Part shown: positions 1 to 6,872 of the stretch, piece by piece
Position numbering within the stretch: the first letter of the stretch is position 1
How the letters are laid out: every line of letters starts with the position of its first letter
From: Sulfurovum sp.
GTDB taxonomy: Bacteria; Campylobacterota; Campylobacteria; Campylobacterales; Sulfurovaceae
Assembly (NCBI GenBank): GCA_020721385.1
Contig: DYMW01000041.1
Coordinates: 2,922 to 13,206, forward strand
Direction: 5' to 3'
DNA: 10,285 nucleotides
Position numbers and translations under genes: made by a program
The notes under the pieces: model-generated
Told to the model about the DNA's origin: nothing
Databases searched by the model: none
Seen by the model: the letters and a program-made list of their open reading frames with translations, nothing else

Positions 1-1
1 A

Positions 2-247
2 TGGAGCTATGTGGTTAAAAATATCGGTAATGTTGTGTTAACCAATATTGTCGTAACCGATAGTAAATTGGGTAATGTTTGTACGCTTGATACATTAGCT
101 GTAGGTGGCACAAAAACGTGTACCAAAACAGGTATGGCAATTACAGGACAATATGAGAACATTGGAAAAGTAACAGCAAAGTATGAAGCAATACAAGTAG
201 AAGATGTTGACCCAACGCATTATATGGGAGAAAAGCGTATTACTAAG
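2..247 (+). other. Partial DUF7507-like domain (copy 1)
   Basis: The residues resemble the DUF7507/DUF11 family: a W-S-Y-x-V-K-N-x-G-N start, then a C-x12-C pair (VC...TCTK) and the Y-E-N-x-G-K-V-T-A segment. The second copy in this protein (1268-1594) has the same order and the same C-x12-C spacing, so each domain probably holds one disulfide. The N-terminal strands lie outside the window. Confidence 0.7.
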
Positions 248-3200
248 GCTCCTTTGGCTGTAGATGATTATGCTAATGGAGAAACAGGTAAGCCTGTAAC
301 ACTCAATAGTATTGCAAATGATACCGATGAAGAGAATGATTTAGATCCAACTACGGTCGTATTGATTCATGAAAATGTTATTGAAGATGGGAAAAAATTG
401 GTTGTTGTGGGTGAAGGAGTGTGGATGGTTACACCAAATGGAGCCATTACTTTTACACCTGAATCTGGATTTACCAATGACCCAACACCTATAAAATATA
501 CAGTAAGTGATGAAGCTGGAAATGTATCAAATGAAGCAACTGAGAGTATCGATTATCCACAAACAATACCAACGGCTAATGATGATAATGTTACAGGTGA
601 GTTATCTAAAGTAACCACCATTGATATTTTAGTGAATGATGTTGACCCTGAAAATGATTTAAATCGAAGTAGGGTGAACTTTATTGTTCCAGATGGTGCA
701 ACAGGTAGTGATGAAGACAATGATGGGGATATTGAAACCGTAGTGATTCAAGCAGAGGGAATATGGTTGGTAGATGCCAATGGAACCGTTACTTTTACCC
801 CTGAAGAAGCATTTAGTGAAAATCCAACACCGATTAATTATACCGTAAAGGATAATACCGATAAAGTATCCAATGAGGCAACGATTAGCATTGTTTATCC
901 TGATAGTAGTAAGGCAACGCTTGGCGATAAGGTATGGTATGATTTAAACAAAGATGGAAAACAAGAGGGTACTGAACCAGGATTAGCAGGTATTGTTGTC
1001 TCTTTGTATGATGGCAATGAAGAAAAAATAGCAACAACTTCTACCGATGATAATGGTAATTACGCTTTTGATAATCTTATGGCAGGAGAATATCGTGTTG
1101 AATTTACGGTTAAAGAGGGTTGGCGTATTACCATACAAAATGTTGAAAACAACACACTTGAGGCGCTTGATTCTGATGCAGAAGTGATTTCTGGTAAAAC
1201 AGATGTTATTATCTTAAAGAATGGAGAAGTGAACAAAGACATTGATGTGGGTATGTATCAAATCGCAAGAGCCACCATTGACATTGATAAAGTAACCAAT
1301 GGAAAAGATGGTTTAAATATTATGGTGGGCGAGGCAATTACATGGAACTATATGGTGAAAAACAAAGGAAATGTACGGTTAACCGATATTGCTGTTGTTG
1401 ATGATAAAGAGGGTGAGATTGCTTGTCCACAAGATTCATTGGAAGTGCAAGAAGAGATGACCTGTACCAAAGAGGGTGTAGCGATACTTGGAGCGTATGA
1501 AAACAAAGGTACGGTAACTGCAAAAACACCTGAAGATAAAAATATAACAGACAGTGATGGTAGTAGTTATACAGGTACGTCAAAACCTATTGAGAATGCA
1601 ACCATTGGTGATAGAATTTGGTTGGACAGCAATCGCAATGGTATTCAAGACAGTGATGAGACCATTGGTATGAGTAATGTGACGGTGAAGTTGTTTAAAA
1701 GTGACAATACAGAAGTAGCAACAACGACAAGTACGGAGGATGGTTCTTATCTCTTTACCGATGTGGTACCGAATGACTATTATGTTAAATTTAGCATACC
1801 AACAGGATACAGCATTACAAAAAATAAACAAGGTAATGATGATATGATGGATTCAGATCCTAATCAGAATGGTAAAACAGGTTCATTCACAATAAATAGT
1901 GGGGAAAGTTTGACCAATATTGACATGGGACTTCATCAAACATTGGTTAGTTTTGGAAATAAAGTTTGGTATGATGGTAATGAAGATGGTATTATAGATA
2001 CTGATGAAAAAGGTATTGGTGGTGTACTTGCAAAATTATTTACAGCAGATGGTAACTTGGTTACAGAGAAAAGAACCAACAGTGATGGTGGGTATCTCTT
2101 TACTGATTTGGTTCCTGGTAAATATTATGTTCAGTTTATTGTTCCTAAAAATTATATTGTGAGTCCTCAAAACAAAGGAAACAATGAGAGTAAAGATTCA
2201 GATGCTGACAGTTCAGGTAAAACAGATATTGTAACGTTGAGAGCGGGTATTGATAATCGAACAACCGATATGGGTCTTTATCAATCTCCAGCAAAACTGG
2301 GTGATAGAGTGTGGTACGATGCCAATAAAAATGGTATTCAAGATGGTGGTGAGAGTGGTATTAAAGAGATTGTTGTGAAGTTGTATGACGTAACCAATCA
2401 ACTTGTTTTAGAGACCAAAACAGACAGTTCAGGTCTTTATGTTTTTGACAATGTGATTCCTGCTGAGTACCATATTCAATTTGTTGCCCCTGCTGGATAT
2501 ACGATTACCAATCAAAATCAAGGTGGTGATGATGCCAAAGATTCAGATACGGACTCAAGTGGAAAAACAGATTTCTTTACTTTATCTGCAGGGGACCAAG
2601 AGAGTGGTATGGATATGGGTATGTATCAACAAGTGGTAAGTTTGGGTGATAGAGTTTGGCTTGATACGAATAAAAATGGTATCCAAGATGTGGGTGAAAA
2701 TGGTATTAAAGACATTAATGTATCCCTTTACAATGGTAATGATTTGGTTCAATCAATGTTAACCGATGAGAATGGTAACTATCTCTTCTCGCGTCTGGCA
2801 CCAGGTGATTATCGTATTGAGTTAAAAGATGTGTTGGATGAGTATAAAATGAGTCCAAAAGAGCAAGGAAATGATGAGAACAATGATTCAAATGTGGATG
2901 AAAAAGGTGAAACAGATACCTTTACTCTAACACCTGGTAGCAATGATTTGTCTTGGGATATGGGTATGTATAAAGATGTGTGTCCTGCATCAAAATCAGC
3001 TGTAGGTGATGTGGTTTGGTTCGACATTGATGCCAATGGAGTACAAGATATTGGTGAGAGTGGTATTGAAAACATTGAAGTAAAACTTTATGATGCTGAC
3101 GATGTATTAATTGCCACACAAAAAACAGACAAACATGGTCTATATCAATTCAATAACCTTGTACCAAGTGAATATTATGTGGTCTTTACGGTGCCAAGTG

Positions 3201-5374
3201 AATATAAAGTTAGTCCAAAAACCAATGCGAATGATGACCGATTGGATTCAGATGCCAATGAAGATGGAAGAACAGAAATTATTACCTTAATTGCTGGTGA
3301 AATTACTTCAACAGTTGATATGGGTCTCTACAAAGAAGGTGGAACCATTGGTGATAAAGTTTGGGATGATGCCAACGGAAATGGTTTACAAGATGAAAGT
3401 GAATTGGGTGTTTATAATGTCGAAGTAACCCTTTATAATGATAAAGGGAATATGATTGAAACCACCAAAACCAATGCAAGTGGATTGTATCACTTTACCA
3501 ATGTTCCTAAAGGTAGATACAGTTTAACCTTTAAGAGCCTACCAACAGACTTTATCTTTACCCATCAAAATCAGGGTGGAGATGAAACCAAAGATTCAGA
3601 TGTGGATGCCACAGGAAAGTCTGAATTGATTATAATTAATGGTGGAGACAACATTACTTATGTGGATGTTGGAATTAGAAAGTTTGATATTCCAGGTGCA
3701 AGTAATGATAGTATTAAAGGATTAACAGGAAAAAGTAGCACAATTGATGTTCTAGCCAATGATACAGAAGGAACCTATAATTTTGATGCAACAACAGTAA
3801 AAATTACTTCTGCACCAGAAGGGGCAACGTTGAGTGAGGATGGAAAAGTATTGACGGTTAATGGAGAAGGTATTTGGAGTGTCGATGCCTCAACAGGTAT
3901 GATTACTTTTGCACCACAAGATGGTTTTGTGGGTGACCCAACACCAATAACCTACAGTGTTCAAGATACACATGGTAATGAGACAGGTGCTGAAGTGACG
4001 GTTGATTACCCACCAGTTGCCAATGATGATTTGGTGAATGGTGAAGTAGGCAAACAGATTATAATTCATGTTCTTGACAATGATACCAATACGTCAAGTC
4101 CACTGGATCCAAGTAGCGTAAGAATTATTGACCCTGAAACTGACAATGAGGTAGAAAATGTTATTATTGCTGGGGAAGGTTCATGGAGTGTCAACAGTAG
4201 TGGTTCAATTACCTTTACACCAGAAGATGGTTTCAAAAATAGACCAACACCAATTTTCTATATCGTTAGAGAAGAGAATGGTGATAGCAGTAACAGAGCA
4301 ACCATTACCATTGCTTATCCTGATGCAGTGGATGATGTGTACATTATTCCTGCAGGTGAAAAAGGTAAGATAGTCATTAATGTGAGTGAAAATGACAGTA
4401 ACAATACCATTCCAAGTACCATTCTTTTGGGATGTACAGATACAGGTGTTAAACGATTGGTTATAAAAGACCAAGGTGTTTGGCAAGTTCAAGAAAATGG
4501 GGTGATTGGTTTTACACCAGAAGATGGTTTTATAGGTGACCCAACTGATATTAAATATACGGTTGCTTTGGTTTCTGGTGGACGTTCAAATTGTGCCAAT
4601 GTGGATATTCGACATGCCTTATTAGCCAATGATGACCATTCAACGTTAAATGTTGGTAACCCTACACGTATTAAAGTGTTGGCAAATGATTCTGGTGATT
4701 TAGATGTTACTACGGTAAGATTGATTGTTTCAACAACACTGCCTAATGGAACAACATTAAGCAGTGATGGTCGTACCTTAACCGTTCCAACACAAGGCGT
4801 ATGGTATGTTGATGATGCAGGTGTGGTTGTCTTTACTTTAGAAACAGGGTCAACCACTGCACCAACGCCAATTGGATATACGGTAGAAAACTCTAATGGT
4901 GATGTGAGTAATGAAGCAATGATTACCATCACACAAGGAGCGATGTTGCTTGTTGCCAATGATGATATTGGTAAAGCCAATGAGGGAAATCCTGTTATTA
5001 TTGAGATACTTAACAATGATGTGGGTGACCTTAATAAATCATCGGCACGATTTGTGGATGCACAAGGTAATTTGGTAAGCACCATTACGGTAGCAGGTGA
5101 AGGTGTTTGGAGTATTAATGAATCAGGAGTAGCAATCTTTACTCCAGAGGCAGGTTATACAGGTACACCAACACCTATTCATTATCGTGTACGTGATAAC
5201 AGTGGAGAGATAAGTAATGTTGCTGGTATTAGTATCACAGGTATTTGTGTCTGTGAACCTTATGAAACCAGTATCCCATCTATGGGTAAAATAGGTGCCA
5301 TGGTGATGATGTTATTAACACTTCTCTTTGGTATTCTTCTTGTTCGACAAGAAGAGAAATATAAATTTAATTAA
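2..5374 (+). CDS. Giant modular surface/adhesin-like protein (SdrD B-like, CshA-type and DUF7507-like repeats), 5'-truncated
   Basis: The reading frame is open from the first complete codon (Trp at base 2), so the gene starts upstream; the GTG at 11 is only an internal valine within a DUF7507-like domain. 1790 residues are visible. In order: partial DUF7507-like domain (2-247), two CshA-type fibril repeats (248-904), SdrD B-like repeat (905-1267), second DUF7507-like domain (1268-1594), six tandem SdrD B-like repeats (1595-3694), five CshA-type repeats (3698-5242), then a Cys-x-Cys segment, a proline-containing motif, one hydrophobic helix and a short charged end. The protein is rich in Asp, Asn, Gly and Thr and poor in Arg, as expected for an exported calcium-binding surface protein. 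Families with these domains are adhesins or fibril-like stalk proteins; that role here is inference. No catalytic domain is visible, and the missing N-terminus could hold a signal peptide and a ligand-binding head. A barrel protein gene follows 19 bases later, probably in the same transcript. Confidence 0.9.
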   Translation, partial: WSYVVKNIGNVVLTNIVVTDSKLGNVCTLDTLAVGGTKTCTKTGMAITGQYENIGKVTAKYEAIQVEDVDPTHYMGEKRITKAPLAVDDYANGETGKPVTLNSIANDTDEENDLDPTTVVLIHENVIEDGKKLVVVGEGVWMVTPNGAITFTPESGFTNDPTPIKYTVSDEAGNVSNEATESIDYPQTIPTANDDNVTGELSKVTTIDILVNDVDPENDLNRSRVNFIVPDGATGSDEDNDGDIETVVIQAEGIWLVDANGTVTFTPEEAFSENPTPINYTVKDNTDKVSNEATISIVYPDSSKATLGDKVWYDLNKDGKQEGTEPGLAGIVVSLYDGNEEKIATTSTDDNGNYAFDNLMAGEYRVEFTVKEGWRITIQNVENNTLEALDSDAEVISGKTDVIILKNGEVNKDIDVGMYQIARATIDIDKVTNGKDGLNIMVGEAITWNYMVKNKGNVRLTDIAVVDDKEGEIACPQDSLEVQEEMTCTKEGVAILGAYENKGTVTAKTPEDKNITDSDGSSYTGTSKPIENATIGDRIWLDSNRNGIQDSDETIGMSNVTVKLFKSDNTEVATTTSTEDGSYLFTDVVPNDYYVKFSIPTGYSITKNKQGNDDMMDSDPNQNGKTGSFTINSGESLTNIDMGLHQTLVSFGNKVWYDGNEDGIIDTDEKGIGGVLAKLFTADGNLVTEKRTNSDGGYLFTDLVPGKYYVQFIVPKNYIVSPQNKGNNESKDSDADSSGKTDIVTLRAGIDNRTTDMGLYQSPAKLGDRVWYDANKNGIQDGGESGIKEIVVKLYDVTNQLVLETKTDSSGLYVFDNVIPAEYHIQFVAPAGYTITNQNQGGDDAKDSDTDSSGKTDFFTLSAGDQESGMDMGMYQQVVSLGDRVWLDTNKNGIQDVGENGIKDINVSLYNGNDLVQSMLTDENGNYLFSRLAPGDYRIELKDVLDEYKMSPKEQGNDENNDSNVDEKGETDTFTLTPGSNDLSWDMGMYKDVCPASKSAVGDVVWFDIDANGVQDIGESGIENIEVKLYDADDVLIATQKTDKHGLYQFNNLVPSEYYVVFTVPSEYKVSPKTNANDDRLDSDANEDGRTEIITLIAGEITSTVDMGLYKEGGTIGDKVWDDANGNGLQDESELGVYNVEVTLYNDKGNMIETTKTNASGLYHFTNVPKGRYSLTFKSLPTDFIFTHQNQGGDETKDSDVDATGKSELIIINGGDNITYVDVGIRKFDIPGASNDSIKGLTGKSSTIDVLANDTEGTYNFDATTVKITSAPEGATLSEDGKVLTVNGEGIWSVDASTGMITFAPQDGFVGDPTPITYSVQDTHGNETGAEVTVDYPPVANDDLVNGEVGKQIIIHVLDNDTNTSSPLDPSSVRIIDPETDNEVENVIIAGEGSWSVNSSGSITFTPEDGFKNRPTPIFYIVREENGDSSNRATITIAYPDAVDDVYIIPAGEKGKIVINVSENDSNNTIPSTILLGCTDTGVKRLVIKDQGVWQVQENGVIGFTPEDGFIGDPTDIKYTVALVSGGRSNCANVDIRHALLANDDHSTLNVGNPTRIKVLANDSGDLDVTTVRLIVSTTLPNGTTLSSDGRTLTVPTQGVWYVDDAGVVVFTLETGSTTAPTPIGYTVENSNGDVSNEAMITITQGAMLLVANDDIGKANEGNPVIIEILNNDVGDLNKSSARFVDAQGNLVSTITVAGEGVWSINESGVAIFTPEAGYTGTPTPIHYRVRDNSGEISNVAGISITGICVCEPYETSIPSMGKIGAMVMMLLTLLFGILLVRQEEKYKFN
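248..904 (+). repeat. CshA-type fibril repeats 1-2
   Basis: There are two repeats of about 105-115 residues. Each starts near A-x-D-D, has an N-D-x-D-x-E-N-D-L segment, then G-E/G-I/V-W-x-V, G-x-x-T/I-T-F-T-P-E and N/D-P-T-P-I-x-Y-T-V-x-D, and ends S-N-E-A-T. This matches the CshA-type fibril repeat, a beta-sandwich module known from streptococcal surface fibrils. The first copy spans about 248-560 and the second about 565-904. Confidence 0.8.
905..3694 (+). repeat. Seven SdrD B-like repeats, interrupted once by a DUF7507-like domain
   Basis: The conserved Trp codon of each repeat is at 935, 1619, 1967, 2312, 2657, 3017 and 3362, so the last six recur every 345-360 bases (115-120 residues). 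Each repeat runs G-D/N-x-V/I-W, an EF-hand-like 12-residue loop of the type D-x-N-x-N-G-x-Q-D-x-x-E, V-x-L-Y/F, G-x-Y-x-F, Y-x-x-x-F, then D-S-D/N, G-K-T-D and D-M-G-L/M-Y. In the SdrD family such loops bind calcium and stiffen the rod. In repeat 1 loop position 9 is Glu instead of Asp; the other six loops are complete. The gap between repeats 1 and 2 is filled by the second DUF7507-like domain. Confidence 0.88.
1268..1594 (+). other. DUF7507-like domain (copy 2)
   Basis: It starts R-A-T-I-D-I-D-K-V-T-N and continues W-N-Y-x-V-K-N-x-G-N-V, with the conserved C-x12-C pair (AC...TCTK) and the Y-E-N-K-G-T-V-T-A segment. It is homologous to the partial domain at the window start but sits between the first and second SdrD B-like repeats, so the protein was assembled by module shuffling or insertion. 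Confidence 0.72.
3698..5242 (+). repeat. CshA-type fibril repeats 3-7
   Basis: There are five consecutive repeats of about 100-108 residues, starting near 3698, 4016, 4322, 4619 and 4946. All keep G/Q-x-W-x-V, F-T/A-P-x-x-G-F/Y or a close variant, and P-T-x-I-x-Y, and most begin A-N-D-D. The repeat at 4322 is the most divergent (PTDIKYTV, no S-N-x-A-T end) and carries two cysteines (GCTD and NCAN) that could pair. The repeat at 4619 has lost the Pro and Gly-Phe of the TFTP-x-x-GF motif. Confidence 0.8.
5246..5371 (+). other. C-terminal anchor/sorting tail resembling IPTL-CTERM
   Basis: After the last repeat the chain reads Cys-Val-Cys-Glu-Pro, then SIPSMGKIGAMVMM, a hydrophobic stretch of about 20 residues (GAMVMMLLTLLFGILLV), and R-Q-E-E-K-Y-K-F-N at the end. 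The layout (Ile-Pro-Ser/Thr motif, small linker, one transmembrane helix, short charged cytoplasmic end) is that of IPTL-CTERM sorting signals, which are processed by exosortase-family enzymes. The motif is a variant: Thr-Leu is Ser-Met and the usual Trp-Gly is Ile-Gly. A plain single-pass inner-membrane anchor is the alternative. No exosortase gene is in the window. Confidence 0.55.
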
Positions 5375-5380
5375 CGTATA

Positions 5381-5387
5381 AAAGGAG
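5381..5387 (+). promoter_or_regulatory. Ribosome binding site of the barrel protein gene
   Basis: AAAGGAG lies six bases before the ATG at 5394, in the 19-base gap after the giant gene's stop. No promoter-like TATAAT is seen in the gap, which supports co-transcription. Confidence 0.75.
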
Positions 5388-5393
5388 TAACAA

Positions 5394-6107
5394 ATGAATC
5401 AAATTAAATTATCACTCATTGCCTTAATGGCAATGGGAAGTGTGGCGTATGCAGGAGGAGATATTAATCCTATGACTAACTATGAGACAGAAGATATAAA
5501 AATGGCTGAAGAGGCGTATGTTCAAAATTATGTTGAGCCTGTTGTAGAAGCACCTGTTGTAGCAGAGACACCAAAACCAGTAGAAGAGATTAATCCAAAT
5601 GGATTTTATGCAGGACTTGGTATTTCTGCTGCACAATATAAAACCAATTGTGCTTGTCCTGATAACAGTAAATCGGGTACTGATAAAACAGCAGGGGTAA
5701 TGGCAAGAGTTGGATATGATTTTAATAAATATGTAGGGGTTGAAGCCAGAGGTATGCGAACCAATTGGAAAGCGGATGGGGGAACGGTTAAACATGCAGG
5801 TGTGTTTGTAAAACCAATGCTTCCTGTAACCGATTCAACCAATGTGTATGGATTGGTGGGTGTTGCTAAAACAACCACTCAAGGTTCGCTACAATCTACA
5901 GATGCAACAGGTGCAGCATTGGGTGCAGGTGTAGAAGTTGATTTAAGTGAAGACCGAGCCAAAGAGGGACGTTATGGACGTGAATTCGATGGGAAAGGTG
6001 ACCAAGAAAAAGGTTTGGGTGTCTTTATGGATTATGAACGCTTGGTGGTTAAATCAGGAAGTCCTGATTTAGATGCAGTATCTGCAGGTGTAACATACGA
6101 TTTTTAA
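5394..6107 (+). CDS. Small outer-membrane beta-barrel protein (OmpA-like transmembrane/porin family)
   Basis: The protein is 237 residues. Residues 1-20 form a clear signal peptide (hydrophobic core, A-Y-A before Gly-Gly). Residues 21-69 are an acidic, Pro/Val/Glu-rich segment (EPVVEAPVVAETPKPVEE). From Gly-70 the chain has alternating strands: GFYAGLGISAAQY, AGVMARVGYDF, YVGVEARGMR, HAGVFVKPML, VYGLVGVAKT, GAALGAGVEV, LGVFMDYERLV, and the final VSAGVTYDF with the terminal Phe typical of proteins assembled by the BAM complex. This fits an eight-stranded barrel. There is no OmpA peptidoglycan-binding domain, so it is a barrel-only protein. A Cys-x-Cys pair (86, 88) lies after the first strand, probably in the first external loop. 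It follows the giant surface protein by 19 bases and precedes a terminator. Its function is unknown; a structural, adhesion or surface-display role is inference. Confidence 0.82.
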   Translation: MNQIKLSLIALMAMGSVAYAGGDINPMTNYETEDIKMAEEAYVQNYVEPVVEAPVVAETPKPVEEINPNGFYAGLGISAAQYKTNCACPDNSKSGTDKTAGVMARVGYDFNKYVGVEARGMRTNWKADGGTVKHAGVFVKPMLPVTDSTNVYGLVGVAKTTTQGSLQSTDATGAALGAGVEVDLSEDRAKEGRYGREFDGKGDQEKGLGVFMDYERLVVKSGSPDLDAVSAGVTYDF

Positions 6108-6114
6108 TTTTATA

Positions 6115-6138
6115 GATAGCCTATTGTTTTAGGCTATC
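6115..6138. terminator. Bidirectional terminator between the barrel gene and mqnA
   Basis: GATAGCCT (6115-6122) and AGGCTATC (6131-6138) form a perfect 8-bp stem with an 8-base loop. On the plus strand an AT-rich tail with a run of six T follows; on the minus strand the tail is AT-rich with a weaker T run. The mqnA stop codon (6137-6139) overlaps the right arm. It is well placed to end both convergent transcripts. Confidence 0.75.
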
Positions 6139-6781
6139 ATTTTATAGAATTTTTTAAAAAAAGTTTTAATGATTTTTGACTTTTGTGGTTTATTTTATAC
6201 TCAATATGTTTTAAATACCACAAGAGTTGTTTTGGTGTAATTCCTCTCTTTTTTGCCTCTTTTTTTAAAATATATTGAGGAATCTTAATCGGTTTTGCTA
6301 TAAATTCTTTTGCAATGGTTTGAACTTGATTTCCATAACAGTTAAAGCATAATCGTGCGAAGACAAAAGGTAGAGCAGTTTTTTCATACCATGCTGTTGC
6401 CAAATCAACGCCTTCTCCTCCATTAAGATAATACTTAAGTGCCTTATCACCAATAATTACTTCACCTTTTAGCTTTAAAACTTTAGCCAATTGATTGGAA
6501 GTTGCTGATTCATTATCGGTTTTATTTTCTCCTTTAATGACAAATACGGAATAAACAGCACGATTGGCAATGATTCCCAAATTGGTACAATCATAACGTG
6601 GTGATTCAATGCTTGAGATAAATCCTGCATTAATTTTACGATTTTTTAATGCTTCATTAATTTTACTGGGAACATCTTTTTTATGGTTTAATCCCATTTT
6701 TGTACCAGAATCATGTAAATAACGTTTTAAAAAAACTTGAAAAGGTAAAAGATTAAGGTAGCTAATTGAGCCAAATATCAC
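6137..6781 (-). CDS. mqnA: Chorismate dehydratase MqnA (futalosine menaquinone pathway)
   Basis: MqnA dehydrates chorismate to 3-enolpyruvyl-benzoate, the first step of the futalosine route to menaquinone, in the cytoplasm. The 214-residue protein shows the family signatures: the start MIFGSISYLNLLPF (family pattern with Y-L-N-x-L-P-F), NAGFISSIES (53-60 region), IGDKAL (110-115) and D-L-x-x-x-W-Y-x-x-T-A-L-P-F-V-F-A (127-142). It is shorter than the roughly 270-290-residue enzymes of other phyla, as I recall for Campylobacterota. The start is GTG; AAGGAG lies ten bases upstream and no in-frame ATG is nearby. It is divergent from moaD and convergent with the barrel gene. The C-terminus is very Lys-rich. 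No other mqn gene is in the window. Confidence 0.88.
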   Translation of the reverse strand: MIFGSISYLNLLPFQVFLKRYLHDSGTKMGLNHKKDVPSKINEALKNRKINAGFISSIESPRYDCTNLGIIANRAVYSVFVIKGENKTDNESATSNQLAKVLKLKGEVIIGDKALKYYLNGGEGVDLATAWYEKTALPFVFARLCFNCYGNQVQTIAKEFIAKPIKIPQYILKKEAKKRGITPKQLLWYLKHIEYKINHKSQKSLKLFLKNSIK

Positions 6782-6791
6782 AGTTGTTCCA

Positions 6792-6797
6792 CTCCTT
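6792..6797 (-). promoter_or_regulatory. Ribosome binding site of mqnA
   Basis: On the minus strand AAGGAG ends ten bases before the GTG start. The spacing is slightly long, but it is the only good site and supports the GTG start. Confidence 0.6.
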
Positions 6798-6813
6798 AGG
6801 TAATTTAAGCGTG

Positions 6814-6819
6814 ATTATA
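6814..6819 (-). promoter_or_regulatory. Predicted -10 box for mqnA
   Basis: The minus strand reads TATAAT here, which would place the transcript start near 6807 and leave a leader of about 26 bases. No good -35 is seen, which is normal for housekeeping promoters in Campylobacterota. Confidence 0.6.
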
Positions 6820-6831
6820 TCAAACAACTTT

Positions 6832-6837
6832 TATAAT
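6832..6837 (+). promoter_or_regulatory. Predicted -10 box for moaD-moaE-moeA
   Basis: A perfect TATAAT is preceded by CTTT. Transcription would start near 6844, about 29 bases before the moaD ATG. It lies only 12 bases from the opposed mqnA -10 box, so the two promoters overlap. Confidence 0.62.
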
Positions 6838-6872
6838 CGAAACAATTTTGAAAAAAGTGAGTGGAAAAACAG

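Noticed and set aside
11..13. GTG as the start of the giant gene
   Set aside because: The frame is open to the window edge and the preceding codons (Trp-Ser-Tyr) match the second DUF7507-like copy, so this is an internal valine.
905..3694. CRISPR-like or non-coding tandem repeats
   Set aside because: The 345-360-base periodicity is in frame and explained by SdrD B-like protein modules.
4489..5085. 198-residue open frame on the minus strand inside the giant gene
   Set aside because: It lies wholly antisense to well-conserved CshA-type repeats, has no ribosome binding site context and no recognisable domain; open antisense frames are common in repetitive Asp/Asn/Thr-rich genes.
6782..6829. 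Seven-base inverted repeat AGTTGTT / AACAACT flanking the mqnA -10 box
   Set aside because: It is short, the arms are 34 bases apart, and it can occur by chance in AT-rich DNA; not enough for an operator call.
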